DNA of 23,282 nt from CAJXNP01 sp050305935 (lineage in GTDB: Bacteria; Bacteroidota; Bacteroidia; Cytophagales; Cyclobacteriaceae): positions 1 through 23,282 of the forward strand of contig JBNLGG010000066.1 in NCBI GenBank assembly GCA_050305935.1. The letters run 5' to 3'. The position numbers and the translations under genes were made by a program. Each line of letters begins with the position of its first letter. Position 1 is the stretch's first letter. Below the pieces are notes generated by a model, which did not search any database, was not told where the DNA came from, and saw only the letters and a program-made list of their open reading frames with translations. Shown in pieces: positions 1 to 9,091 of the stretch.

Positions 1-446
1 TGCAACAAAAATGTGTCCTTCATTTTCAAAGAAACCTCAATAAACATATCCGCAAGGCTGACAGGGTTCTGTTTGCATCAGAATTAAAGGAAGTATTTAA
101 TCCAGATGATCCATTATATTCAAAAGACAAGGCACTGAACAACCTACAATCTGTGCTTGAGAAATGGAGTAAAACGTATCCTAAGTTAAAATCAACCATA
201 AACAGGACTGATTTAGATCCCGTGTTTACATACCTTGATTTTGACTATAGAATAAGAAGAATGATATATACGACCAATTGGATAGAAAGGCTTAATAAAT
301 CTTTCAGGAGAACCTTGAAAATGAGAAACGCCTTACCTACTGTAATGTCCGCAATTACACTTCTGGGTTTTGTGGCAATGGAAATGCAAGAAAACACTTA
401 CAGCTATCCAATTATCAACTTTAAATTTGATGAGAATTTTAACTAA
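1..446 (+). CDS. IS256-family (mutator-type) transposase, C-terminal part
   Basis: The frame is open from base 3 to a TAA at 444-446 and runs off the left edge, so only about the last 147 residues are present. The reading begins QQKCVLHFQRNLNKHIRK, matching the QRCxxHxxRN block of IS256-type DDE transposases. Further on, YTTNWIERLNKSFRR (from about base 268) is the conserved C-terminal block that contains the last catalytic Glu and the N-x-x-ER-LN motif. A start at the ATG of 153 would be internal and is not the true start. The gene end is intact, but whether the element is complete cannot be told from this window. Family assignment is confident. The IS name is not known. Confidence 0.85.
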   Translation, partial: QQKCVLHFQRNLNKHIRKADRVLFASELKEVFNPDDPLYSKDKALNNLQSVLEKWSKTYPKLKSTINRTDLDPVFTYLDFDYRIRRMIYTTNWIERLNKSFRRTLKMRNALPTVMSAITLLGFVAMEMQENTYSYPIINFKFDENFN

Positions 447-469
447 TATTGAAAAGAAGTTAATTGTGG

Positions 470-512
470 AAAACCCTTTTATCCAGACACACTTTATTGG
501 ACAGTACCCCAC
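470..512. repeat. probable right end (terminal inverted repeat) of the IS256-family element
   Basis: About 25-65 bases after the transposase stop there is a run reading CCAGACACACTTTATTGGAC followed by AGTACC. This resembles the outer ends of Bacteroidota IS256-family elements (recollection, not searched). The other end lies outside the window, so neither the inverted-repeat partner nor the target duplication can be seen. ATTGGACA occurs at 496-503 and again at 519-526, just outside the presumed end. The exact boundary is a guess. Confidence 0.4.
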
Positions 513-798
513 CGCAGAATTGGACACGTCTCACGCTACCCGGTGTAAAGGTTATCACACTTTTAGCAAGACAAACTGTACCGGGCGGTTCACTGAATCT
601 CTGATTGTAGTTTGGAGTAGTAATCCAACAAACCCTCATGTCTTTTTCTTCTTAGGCGGGACAATGTGATTGTTGTACCAAGTATAGGGCTTTGGACTAT
701 TGCTCCCCTCGCCCGCATTTACAACAAGACTGACATCTAATTGAACACTTACAATGCCCCAGTCATCATCCCTTTTCTCGCTCTCTTCCCAAAAGAGA
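513..798. other. gene-poor spacer between the IS element and the transglutaminase operon
   Basis: No convincing gene was found on either strand. A short minus-strand frame (636-818) overlaps the end of the transglutaminase gene in another frame and has no recognisable features. CCCGGT at 539-544 and ACCGGG at 580-585 form inverted arms with a 35-base spacer, too long to call a terminator. No clear T-tailed hairpin for the minus-strand operon ending at 799 was seen. Confidence 0.5.
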
Positions 799-1674
799 TC
801 AGTCAATCTTATCCACATCCACCGTCACCGTCATCTTCTGGCCGCCACCGCTGTAGACGATGCCCTTCATGGGAACGATATCGGCGAAGTCCCTGCCCGT
901 GGCCACGCGTATGTGCTGACCGGAAACAGTCAGGTTATTGGTAGAGTCAAATTCTACCCACCCGTGATCGGGAATATAAAGCGCTATCCAGGCGTGCGAG
1001 GCGTCAGCTCCCACCAGTTTTGGTTTGCCAGGAGGTGGAATAGTTTCAATATATCCGCTGATATATTTCGCCGCTAATCCGATAGATCTCAGGCAGGCCA
1101 ATCCTACATGTGCAAAATCCTGGCAGACTCCCTTCCGGAACTTAAATACATCAGCTAAGGGAGTTGAAACTTCTGTAAACCCAGGTGTAAACTTAAAATC
1201 AGCATTTATACGGCCATTAAGGTCAATCATAGCTTCGAGAATAGGGCGACCCGGTAAAAATGATTGCAAAGCATAATCCCTTACCCCATCGATAAACTGA
1301 ATATAGCTTGACTCCAGGCAAAATTGTCGGATACTGATTTCCGCCAGCGTGGATTTTAACCATTTTGCCACCTGCTCCCAGGCCGGAGTATTTGCAGGCA
1401 TTATATGTTGCCACTCAGGGAATGACAAAACAATAGTGCTCGTAGAACTAACAATCAGCTCTTTATGTGAACGCTGAACTGAAAAATACAGGAAGTCATT
1501 TCCAAAAAAATCCCGCCGCCGGGTGACAAAGCTCGGCTCGGGATGTATGATGTATTCGAAGCCCTCAATTTCCTGAAACGGGAAGCTTCCAGGCACTTGG
1601 TATACGAGGTTGTGACACAGCGATGCTAATGACTGGTAGGTGTATTTGGTGGTATGTTTGACCTTATATTTCAA
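799..1674 (-). CDS. transglutaminase-like cysteine peptidase-fold protein (second transglutaminase of the operon)
   Basis: This 291-residue protein begins with a bacterial transglutaminase-like N-terminal beta domain (about residues 1-85, MKYKVKHTTKYTYQ). The papain-like transglutaminase core follows. The triad is visible: Cys184 in GVCQDFAHVG, His227 in DASHAWIALY and Asp243 in WVEFDSTN. Family proteins cleave or form isopeptide or amide bonds; the substrate here is unknown. No signal peptide is seen, so it is likely cytoplasmic. The start is a TTG overlapping the TGA of the upstream ATP-grasp gene (TTGA, 4-base overlap), implying translational coupling. No ATG fits the family's N-terminus. 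It is the last gene of a three-gene operon whose first gene also carries a transglutaminase domain. The family call is firm; the role is inferred. Confidence 0.92.
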   Translation of the reverse strand: MKYKVKHTTKYTYQSLASLCHNLVYQVPGSFPFQEIEGFEYIIHPEPSFVTRRRDFFGNDFLYFSVQRSHKELIVSSTSTIVLSFPEWQHIMPANTPAWEQVAKWLKSTLAEISIRQFCLESSYIQFIDGVRDYALQSFLPGRPILEAMIDLNGRINADFKFTPGFTEVSTPLADVFKFRKGVCQDFAHVGLACLRSIGLAAKYISGYIETIPPPGKPKLVGADASHAWIALYIPDHGWVEFDSTNNLTVSGQHIRVATGRDFADIVPMKGIVYSGGGQKMTVTVDVDKID

Positions 1675-4199
1675 ATTTCCGGAAGTTTGGCGGTAACAAA
1701 ACCATATTGACTTTGCGTATGGCTAAAATATTGCTCGTTGATCAGGTCGGAAATCGTCCTCAGGTTCATAATCACCTTGCCAAGAAAATCAACCAATTCT
1801 CTATGGCTCTTCTTTCCCTCTTTGATGGTTATCAGTTTTTGCGGTTCGCACAGTCGCACGAGAGTGGTGGTTTCCAACAGCTTTTTCCTAATCGGGTTCA
1901 GGTATTGCCGGTTACTAGCTGGGATATGGCTGATATGCTCATCGATCCTGGAAATCTGGTAACTAATTGATTTTGGGTTTAATTCGTCTATCAATAACAG
2001 TCCCAGGACACTTGACACTTCCAGCGTCGACCGATACCGGTAGCGGTAAGTGACCAGACTTTCATTAATCATTAAAACGTATTCCAATAACTTCTTCTCC
2101 AAATCTGGATCTATCCGGTGCTGAAGTGTATGCTGGAGGATCGCACAGGATTTTATGGATGATTCAAGAAACCGGCCAATATTCAGGATGTTCCATGAAT
2201 GTTCGCGGGTCATGTTATCAAAATTCAATCCCTGGAATGCCATCAGTTTGATAATCAAGTTGTCAAGGTTCCTGTACAATTTAAACAGGTTGTCCTGCCC
2301 TTTCATCGATTCCCATTCCTCCGAAATACTATCCAGTATCCTCCAGGTATCCAGGCCCAGGCGATCTCGTATCGCATAGCCGTTGGCCAGGAATGACTGG
2401 AGGGTTTGGCTAAGCGAACCAATTTTCTGAGAATCGGTAATCAGGCCGATCAATTCCTGCTCTGGCTTGTTTACCTGTTTTTTTATTGTAAACCCCGGCG
2501 GGGTGGCTGTGACGATAGTCAGGGTTTCCAGCAAGGTGGCAAGGATGTCATTGTTTTCATTTTTGGTGTCGGCATCGGTCTCAAAATATTCCTTCAGGAT
2601 AATCCTCAACAGCCTTACCATAAAAACGGACCGCTCAATATACCTGCCCAGCCAAAACAGGTTCTCCCCTGTCCTGCTCGGTAGAATATTATCCACTCTG
2701 GTGACCAATACGTTTGGCTTGATTTCTGAGATTGCTTTTTTTGTTTGGCCAAGCACCCAGGTATCCTTGCTGATGCCACCGGCCTGATTGGATACAATAA
2801 AAACCCCTCTTTCTGCGGAGCTTCTTGACAAGCCCCCCGGCATTACGAAGTAGGATCCCTTCTCCTGATCAAAAATAACGTAGCTTCGAAAGACCGCATT
2901 TCTGGCTTCCAGCTTGTCATTGATAAAAGAGGGTGTAGTGGAGAAGTTGACCATTTCCTGACCAACATACAAATGCGGATTTGCCTTGATTTTATTAGCC
3001 AACTCATCCAACTCTACTTTCGATAAATAACTTCCATACACTGACCTGTTCTCATTGGTCCGATAGATCTGGCGGATGATGAGGAATGGAAGGTTGTCGA
3101 GCACGTATTGCATTTCCTTCTCCTGGCCGCACCACCAGGTAGCTACGGATGGAAGCACGAGGTCTTGTCCGAGTAATTCTTTGCAAAGCCGCGGCAGGAA
3201 GGCCATCAGGCCAGGGTTTTCCAATATCCTTGATCCCAATGGATTTACGACCATCACCTTGTTTTGACGAATGGATTCCATCAAGCCAACCACCCCCAAA
3301 TGGGAATCGCTCCTGAACTCTAACGGATCACAGAAAACATCATCCACCCGACGCACGATTACGTCCACTTTTTCCAGCCCTTCAATCGTTTTCAGCCACA
3401 CATACCCGTCGCTAACGGTCAGGTCTTCGCCCATAGCCAGGGTGAAGCCCATAAAGGCAGACAAGTAGGCATGTTCAAAATAGGTTTCATTCCCCGGTCC
3501 CGGCGATAAAAAAACGATGCGGGGATTTTCCTTGTTTTGCCAGGAAAGATTGACGAGTGTATTCTTAAGCGTCTGGTAATAGCTGGTGATTTTCCTCACA
3601 TGGTTTTCCCGGATCATATCCGGAAACACCCGCGTCATTGCTACCCGGTTTTCAAAAGCATAGCCCGCTCCTGAGGGGGCATCTGCCCGATCGTGGAGTA
3701 CCCACATTCTCCCATTTGGTCCCCGGGCCAAGTCGGCGGAATATTGGATCAATTGATTTTCGCAGGGGAGCTTCACTCCATGCATTTGCCTGATAAATCC
3801 CTGGTGGCTGTACACTAATTCTAAGGGGATCAATCCCGATGAAATCAATTTTTGCGGGCCGTAAATATCTTTCAGGATGAGGTTGAGAAGGTCTGCCCGT
3901 TGTGTAAGGCCCGCTTCGATACGCCGCCAGTCTTCTTCGCTGATCACCATGGGCACGGGATCCAGGTTCCATGGCCGGTTCATACCATTGGGATCGCCAT
4001 AGACATTGTAGGTAACGCCATTTTCCCGCAACAGGTGCGCTACTTCGTCTGCTCTGGCACTGAGCTTTTCATTGCCAAGCTTATTATAGGTTTCCACTAT
4101 CCTTTGCCAGTGGGGAAAAATCGTTCCGTCAGCCGCCGCCAGTTCATCGAAGAATGGTGTATTACTCGACGTTCTTTCAGACAAATAAAAATCGATCAT
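1671..4199 (-). CDS. circularly permuted ATP-grasp protein fused to an alpha-E domain
   Basis: This 842-residue two-domain protein has a circularly permuted ATP-grasp region at about residues 75-475 (DUF404/DUF407 type). It shows GVTYNVYGD, the ARGPNGRMWVLHDRADAPSG block (158-177) with GAGYAFENR after it, and VVNPLGSRILENP (317-329). The alpha-E helical domain (DUF403) begins near 505 with LPSRTGENLFWLGRYIERS and runs to about 830. In many genomes these are two separate proteins; here they are one chain. The ATP-grasp fold predicts ATP-dependent carboxylate-amine ligation, perhaps peptide synthesis or tagging. The alpha-E domain has no known activity. It starts with ATG 29 bases after the DUF2126 gene and overlaps the next gene by 4 bases, a tight operon. 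The biological substrate is not known for this family. Confidence 0.93.
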   Translation of the reverse strand: MIDFYLSERTSSNTPFFDELAAADGTIFPHWQRIVETYNKLGNEKLSARADEVAHLLRENGVTYNVYGDPNGMNRPWNLDPVPMVISEEDWRRIEAGLTQRADLLNLILKDIYGPQKLISSGLIPLELVYSHQGFIRQMHGVKLPCENQLIQYSADLARGPNGRMWVLHDRADAPSGAGYAFENRVAMTRVFPDMIRENHVRKITSYYQTLKNTLVNLSWQNKENPRIVFLSPGPGNETYFEHAYLSAFMGFTLAMGEDLTVSDGYVWLKTIEGLEKVDVIVRRVDDVFCDPLEFRSDSHLGVVGLMESIRQNKVMVVNPLGSRILENPGLMAFLPRLCKELLGQDLVLPSVATWWCGQEKEMQYVLDNLPFLIIRQIYRTNENRSVYGSYLSKVELDELANKIKANPHLYVGQEMVNFSTTPSFINDKLEARNAVFRSYVIFDQEKGSYFVMPGGLSRSSAERGVFIVSNQAGGISKDTWVLGQTKKAISEIKPNVLVTRVDNILPSRTGENLFWLGRYIERSVFMVRLLRIILKEYFETDADTKNENNDILATLLETLTIVTATPPGFTIKKQVNKPEQELIGLITDSQKIGSLSQTLQSFLANGYAIRDRLGLDTWRILDSISEEWESMKGQDNLFKLYRNLDNLIIKLMAFQGLNFDNMTREHSWNILNIGRFLESSIKSCAILQHTLQHRIDPDLEKKLLEYVLMINESLVTYRYRYRSTLEVSSVLGLLLIDELNPKSISYQISRIDEHISHIPASNRQYLNPIRKKLLETTTLVRLCEPQKLITIKEGKKSHRELVDFLGKVIMNLRTISDLINEQYFSHTQSQYGFVTAKLPEI

Positions 4200-4228
4200 A
4201 GACTCAAATGTCTGATTTTTTTTGATTT

Positions 4229-7200
4229 TCAGAAATTCTTTTTGCCTTTATAGCGCCGAAGGTCCATGGTGTAGGGATAGTCCGGATTTACTACTTCTCC
4301 TGTTGCCTCATAATGGCTCAGAATATTGAGTTTGGTAATGAAGCGCCCGGCAGTCTGACGTTTGAGTATCGTCGGCTCCACCACATTCACACTGTGCCCA
4401 AAATCAAAGAACCGGGAAATTCTCCTTGACTCCGCTTCAAAGCTGTTAACCGGAAACGTTTCATAATTTCTACCACCCGGATGTGCCACATGGTACTGGC
4501 AAGCCGCGACTGATTTTTTTGTCCAGGTATCGTAAAGATCTATCACAAGAGGGGTGTCGACACCGATCGTAGGATGCAAAGCCGAAGGAGGCTGCCATGC
4601 GCGGTACCGAATACCCGCCACATATTCACCTTGTACGCCCGTATTTTTGAGAGGAATCCGGCATCCGTTGCATAACAATTGGTAGCGGGAATCGGTCAGC
4701 CCGCTAATCTTAACTTGGATTCGTTCCAATGAAGAATCTACGAAGCGAGCTGTTCCCATACTTGACATTTCCTCGCCCAATACATGCCAGGGCTCAATGG
4801 CCATCTTTAATTCGATGTGAACATCATCCACCTGCAACTCGCCAAGGAAAGGAAAACGAAAATTAAAAAAAGGATCGAACCATGATATACTAAAATCATA
4901 TCCGGCATTGCGGAGGTCATTGACCACTTCACTCAGGTCTTTGTAACAGTAGTGAGGAAGTAAAAACCGGTCATGAAGGGCTGTTCCCCATCGTACAAGC
5001 TTGTGGTTGTAGGGATTTTTCCAGAACCAGGAAAGCAAGGCCCTGATCAGTAGAAATTGCACCATGCTCATTCGATAATGAGGCGGCATATCAAATCCTC
5101 TGAATTCTAGTAATCCAAGTCTGCCTGTCTCCGAATCGGGCGAATATAATTTGTCGATGCAAAACTCCGCCCTGTGGGTATTTCCGGTAATGTCAACTAA
5201 TAAGTGTCTGAAAATGCGGTCTACCAACCAATAGGGGGTTTCATTTTCACGAAGATCCGGTATTTGTTGAAATGCCAACTCTAATTCGTACAACATCTCA
5301 TCGCGCCCTTCATCCACCCTGGGCGCCTGGCTGGTAGGGCCAATGAACTGCGTGGAAAACAGATAAGACAATGAGGGGTGATGTTGCCAGTAGGTGATAA
5401 AGCTCTTCAAGAGGTCCGGCCTTCGTAGAAACGGGGAATCCGCTGGTGTCACCCCGCCAAGTGTTACATGGTTTCCTCCACCTGTTCCGGTATGTCTGCC
5501 ATCCAGGTTAAATTTTTCTGTTGCCAACCTGGATTCCTCCGCCTTTGCGTACAAAGTCTCATAATTCTTTGTCAGATCTTCCCAAGAGGCGGAAGGGTGA
5601 ATATTCACTTCAATAACCCCCGGATCTGGGGTGATCATAAATTTTAGAAGGCGAATATCTGACGGAGGATCATATCCTTCGATCAGGATAGGTATTTGCA
5701 GTTTTTCAGCCACATTTTCTATTGCATTCACCAGACTGAGATAATGTTCAAAATGAGTCACGGGTGGAAGAAAAACAAATATCTTACCCTCCCGTATCTC
5801 GACGGTCATGGCTGTCTTAAATATATCTTTGCTGTTATTAAAGGAGGCTGTGGTATCAATGAAGTCATTTACATCTTCCAGTTCCGGTAAGGGATTGGGA
5901 ATCTCAAAGAGGCTCCGGGTAGGCTTTATTTCTTCTTTCTCAGGATCGAGAAATTGGATCGACTTATAGGGAAGTCTCAGTCCAACCGGAGAATTTCCAG
6001 GTATCAGAAATAGACTTTTCCTCCTGAACTTCCACCTACAGCTCTGCCAGTCGTTTTCTTTATTGTCCCATTGGATGGGTATTACATAGGCCACTGGTTC
6101 ATTCAATCCCTTCGACAATAGTTCTGCCAATTTTTGCCTTTCCAATGGCTCTTTCAAATCCAGTTCCAGGGGGTCAACATTTACTGGAACCTTGCTTTCT
6201 TCCCAAATGAAATAAAAAGGATCCTCGTATGCGGGATGAATATTTTTTGGATCCAGATTCAATATTTCCGCCACACGATATAAAAACTTCTGGGCATCCT
6301 TTATGCCAAAACCGTAGTTGTGCGAGAGATCGGCCATCAGCTTATCGTTTGACCAAAGCGGTAATCCATCTTTTCTCCAGTAACAGGCTAATTTCCATCT
6401 TGGCAATGGTTCTCCCGGATACCATTTTCCCTGTCCGTATTGCATTAAAGCTCCCTTTCCATACGCGTCTTTTAATTTATGGAATAGTACATTGGCCAAT
6501 TTCCTTTTGTGCTCACCATCCGCCGTAGAGTTCCATTCAGGGGCATCCTGGTTATCAATCGCTACAAAGGTCGGCTCACCTCCCATTGTCAGCCGGACAT
6601 TATTGACTTCGAACTCCTGATCCACCTGCCGCCCCACGGCCAATATATTCTCCCAATCCTCATCCGTGTAGGGCTTGGTTACCCGCGGCTTCTCTACGAT
6701 GCGCTTGATGGAATTCTCAAAATGAAAGGTGGTCTTGGTAACTTCTGTACTCCCTGAAATCGGTGCAGCACTTTCAGGGTTTGGTGTGCAGGCCAGGGGA
6801 ATGTGACCTTCACCAGCAAAAAGGCCTGAGGTGGAATCCAGACCAATCCATCCGGCACCAGGGATATACACCTCGGCCCAGGCATGAAGGTCGGTGAAAT
6901 CTTCCTCCGGACCGGAAGGCCCATCCAGCGACTTGGTATCCGCTTTTAATTGAATGAGATAACCAGAGGTAAATCGCGCTGCCAATCCCATATGCCTTAA
7001 CAATTGGACTAATAACCAGGAAAAATCCCTGCAAGATCCCGATTTAAGTGTCAATGTCTCTTCGCACGATTGGACACCCGGTTCCATCCTGATATTGTAG
7101 GAAAGAGTTTGATTTACCAGTTGATTAATTGCAACCAGAAAATCAACAGTAATTAGCTTTTTCTTCCTAAACTCTTTAGCTTTTTCAACTAGATCCATCA

Positions 7201-7579
7201 AAAGAGGATCTTTTTCTTTTATTTCCAAATAAGGAACAAGTTGCTGCTTGAGCGTCGCATCATATTTAAAGGGAAACTTTTCCGCGTATTCCTCGACGAA
7301 AAAATCGAATGGATTGATTACCACCATTTCGGCAATCACTTCCACATCAATTTCAAAATAATTGATCTTATCCGGGAAAACGATCCGGGCCAGGTAGTTG
7401 CCAAAGGGATCCTGCTGCCAATTAATGAAGTGGTTTTCAGGCTTAATGTTTAAGGAATATCCTTTAATGGACGTTCTGGAATGTGGCGCCGGACGAAGCC
7501 TGATCACTTGCGGAGAGACTTCAATATGGCGGTCGTATTCGTATTTGGTATAATGGCGGAGTGCAACCCTGATTGACAT
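4229..7579 (-). CDS. transglutaminase / DUF2126 predicted COOH-NH2 ligase fusion
   Basis: This 1116-residue first gene of the operon has a transglutaminase N-terminal beta domain at residues 1-95. The transglutaminase core follows at about 120-270 with Cys183 (SGSCRDFSW), His232 (DLHAWAEVY) and Asp248 (WIGLDSTSG). DUF2126 spans from about 310 to the C-terminus. Within DUF2126, LTMGGEPTFV (330-339), IEVNIHPSASWEDL (656-669), RHTGTGGGNH (695-704) and LLEFRGFDMPP (823-833) look like the metal and nucleotide motifs of the glutamine-synthetase-like ligase superfamily to which DUF2126 has been assigned. One chain therefore carries a predicted amide-bond ligase and a predicted amide-bond cleaving or transferring domain. 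There is no signal peptide. The start is the ATG at 7577-7579, preceded by an AT-rich leader with no clear Shine-Dalgarno. The length is usual for the family. Confidence 0.94.
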   Translation of the reverse strand: MSIRVALRHYTKYEYDRHIEVSPQVIRLRPAPHSRTSIKGYSLNIKPENHFINWQQDPFGNYLARIVFPDKINYFEIDVEVIAEMVVINPFDFFVEEYAEKFPFKYDATLKQQLVPYLEIKEKDPLLMDLVEKAKEFRKKKLITVDFLVAINQLVNQTLSYNIRMEPGVQSCEETLTLKSGSCRDFSWLLVQLLRHMGLAARFTSGYLIQLKADTKSLDGPSGPEEDFTDLHAWAEVYIPGAGWIGLDSTSGLFAGEGHIPLACTPNPESAAPISGSTEVTKTTFHFENSIKRIVEKPRVTKPYTDEDWENILAVGRQVDQEFEVNNVRLTMGGEPTFVAIDNQDAPEWNSTADGEHKRKLANVLFHKLKDAYGKGALMQYGQGKWYPGEPLPRWKLACYWRKDGLPLWSNDKLMADLSHNYGFGIKDAQKFLYRVAEILNLDPKNIHPAYEDPFYFIWEESKVPVNVDPLELDLKEPLERQKLAELLSKGLNEPVAYVIPIQWDNKENDWQSCRWKFRRKSLFLIPGNSPVGLRLPYKSIQFLDPEKEEIKPTRSLFEIPNPLPELEDVNDFIDTTASFNNSKDIFKTAMTVEIREGKIFVFLPPVTHFEHYLSLVNAIENVAEKLQIPILIEGYDPPSDIRLLKFMITPDPGVIEVNIHPSASWEDLTKNYETLYAKAEESRLATEKFNLDGRHTGTGGGNHVTLGGVTPADSPFLRRPDLLKSFITYWQHHPSLSYLFSTQFIGPTSQAPRVDEGRDEMLYELELAFQQIPDLRENETPYWLVDRIFRHLLVDITGNTHRAEFCIDKLYSPDSETGRLGLLEFRGFDMPPHYRMSMVQFLLIRALLSWFWKNPYNHKLVRWGTALHDRFLLPHYCYKDLSEVVNDLRNAGYDFSISWFDPFFNFRFPFLGELQVDDVHIELKMAIEPWHVLGEEMSSMGTARFVDSSLERIQVKISGLTDSRYQLLCNGCRIPLKNTGVQGEYVAGIRYRAWQPPSALHPTIGVDTPLVIDLYDTWTKKSVAACQYHVAHPGGRNYETFPVNSFEAESRRISRFFDFGHSVNVVEPTILKRQTAGRFITKLNILSHYEATGEVVNPDYPYTMDLRRYKGKKNF

Positions 7580-7751
7580 AATTTAATTAAACAATTGGTG
7601 TGAATTTTTCAATGTAACGACACTAATATATAGGTTTATTCAACAATAACACCATTTGATTGAAAATTTCAATAAATATGTTCAATAGTAAACGGAGGCA
7701 CTTATCCCATTGCAGATGCGGACGAGCAAAGCAATAATAAATGGCACGAGC

Positions 7752-8177
7752 TTAATCAGGACCTCCAATTGAACCAAACACTACCACCGTCAATATCGCC
7801 CAGGAAACCAGGGCACCAGATGCAACAACACCAATGGTGGCCAATTCACTCAAACCAGTATGTTTTAGCCTTTGATCAACAATATCCTTCTTTGCAATTT
7901 TTGTAGGCGAATCGAAGTTCCTTCTGTTTTGGTGTCCGATCAAAGAGTCAGGGATAAATGCATATTTTTTGAATGTTTGTTCATAAATATGCGTGCCTGA
8001 GTCGTCCACTTCCCGATAGGCAACTATCAATTTCCTGTCATCATAGCTGGATTTTTCTAACTCGGCAATGGTGGTTGGTCGATAAATCGAACAAGACGAC
8101 GTCGTCAACAGTAGCAGAAAACCAAAAATCCATGTTTTGGCCTTTCCTGTCCCAAAAATCAATTCAATGCCTGGCAT
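7752..8177 (-). CDS. putative lipoprotein or secreted protein with a C-terminal membrane segment, unknown function
   Basis: This is a 141-residue protein that I do not recognise. It has a Lys-containing N-region and a hydrophobic stretch ending LLLLTTSSCS (about residues 20-30), which looks like a lipoprotein signal with Cys29 as the lipid site, although Thr at -3 is not ideal. A charged middle follows, and then a hydrophobic segment near the C-terminus (about 112-135, TIGVVASGALVSWAILTVVV), likely a membrane span. It starts with ATG at 8177. An alternative start a few codons inside would still keep the signal. It lies between the operon leader of the ligase cluster and the YjbR gene on the same strand, 68 bases after YjbR. 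No function is proposed. Confidence 0.65.
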   Translation of the reverse strand: MPGIELIFGTGKAKTWIFGFLLLLTTSSCSIYRPTTIAELEKSSYDDRKLIVAYREVDDSGTHIYEQTFKKYAFIPDSLIGHQNRRNFDSPTKIAKKDIVDQRLKHTGLSELATIGVVASGALVSWAILTVVVFGSIGGPD

Positions 8178-8245
8178 AGCTCGTTCTCAATTGTTTGAAA
8201 GACCCGGGATTCTTGCTTTAAAGCTCACAATCACCCAGATTTTTT

Positions 8246-8557
8246 TCACTTTTTACCATTCAAATAAGCAGCGTTCAGCGCATCCAACACCAAGCCCTCT
8301 GGCAGTCGTGCCAATTCAAAGGTAGTCCACCCCTGCTCGCCCCATTTATTGGCAATAGGAAAAATCTGGCCGCCATCGTACCCGGAAAACACCTTCTGAT
8401 CTTCCCGGGACAACTTTACGTTGGCACTATTGATCTCTTCAAGTAGCGAAGCAAATATTTTCCCCTTGACAATCCTGAAAGCTAAACGGTCAAAATGAGG
8501 CGTTGATTCCGTACCTGGAAATGAAAGCGCCAGTTCTTTAAATTCCGCAGCCGTCAT
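8246..8557 (-). CDS. MmcQ/YjbR family protein
   Basis: This 103-residue protein fits the usual length of the MmcQ/YjbR (DUF419) family. The typical N-terminal pattern LALSFPGTESTPHFDRLAFR, the central KLSREDQ segment, and the late GWTTFELARLPEG block are visible. Members are small alpha/beta proteins with a CyaY-like fold and no firmly established activity. The start is ATG, 5 bases after the stop of the PhnB-like gene, so the two are probably co-transcribed. Confidence 0.88.
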   Translation of the reverse strand: MTAAEFKELALSFPGTESTPHFDRLAFRIVKGKIFASLLEEINSANVKLSREDQKVFSGYDGGQIFPIANKWGEQGWTTFELARLPEGLVLDALNAAYLNGKK

Positions 8558-8562
8558 TTGTT

Positions 8563-8997
8563 TTAATTTTGCCCTAAATCACAACTAATCATCCAGTTAA
8601 TCCCAAACCGGTCGGTCAGGGATCCGAAGTATGAACCCCAGAAAGTATCCGCCAGCGGCATGGTCACTTTCCCTCCTTTCGACAAAGCGCCAAATACCGA
8701 ATCAGCTTCCTCCCGGTGAATGGTATGGAATGAAATGGAAAAATTGTTGCCTGTGATTAGACCGGGTTGATGTCCTCCCACGGTATCACTGCCCATCAAC
8801 ACAGAGTCGTGACTGACGGGAAGTGAGACATGCATTACCTTGTGTTTATCATCTTCTGAAACAGGAAACTCCTCGTTTTCGGGCATCTCCGAAAAACGGT
8901 TAAATGATTGGTATTCCGTTCCAAAAACTGATTTGTAAAACTCGAATGCTTCTTCGCAATTGTCCTTGAAAGTGAGATAGATGTTGAGAGTCGCCAT
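8563..8997 (-). CDS. VOC family / PhnB-like glyoxalase-fold protein
   Basis: This 144-residue protein from the ATG at 8995-8997 begins ATLNIYLTFKDNCEEAFEFY, the classic PhnB-like opening. The tail FWGSYFGSLTDRFGINWMI is the diagnostic C-terminal block of the family. An extension to a TTG at 9012 would add five residues (MKKHT) but is less likely, because family members start at this ATG. VOC-fold proteins of this subgroup form homodimers; their substrate is generally unknown, and no phosphonate role should be assumed. YjbR follows 5 bases downstream. Confidence 0.9.
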   Translation of the reverse strand: MATLNIYLTFKDNCEEAFEFYKSVFGTEYQSFNRFSEMPENEEFPVSEDDKHKVMHVSLPVSHDSVLMGSDTVGGHQPGLITGNNFSISFHTIHREEADSVFGALSKGGKVTMPLADTFWGSYFGSLTDRFGINWMISCDLGQN

Positions 8998-9065
8998 GGT
9001 GTGTTTTTTCAATGAATTTAAACAATATCAATGAAAATACAGATCAGCAACTATTAAAAACGGGA

Positions 9066-9082
9066 TTTAACCAAAAGTTAAA
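9066..9082. repeat. short perfect inverted repeat between the VOC and DUF2867 genes
   Basis: TTTAAC and GTTAAA arms flank a 5-base spacer (caaaa). It lies downstream of DUF2867 and upstream of the PhnB-like gene (both minus), so it could be an operator or a weak AT-rich terminator. Chance is possible in such AT-rich DNA. Confidence 0.3.
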
Positions 9083-9091
9083 ATTTAAAAA

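Noticed and set aside
539..585. CCCGGT/ACCGGG as terminator of the ligase operon
   Set aside because: Spacer of 35 bases and no T-run in the right position.
636..818. 60-codon minus-strand frame next to the transglutaminase gene
   Set aside because: It overlaps the real transglutaminase end in another frame, and shows no family motif or start signal.
9001..9012. TTG start for the PhnB-like gene
   Set aside because: The ATG at 8995-8997 matches the family N-terminus; the extra five residues have no support.
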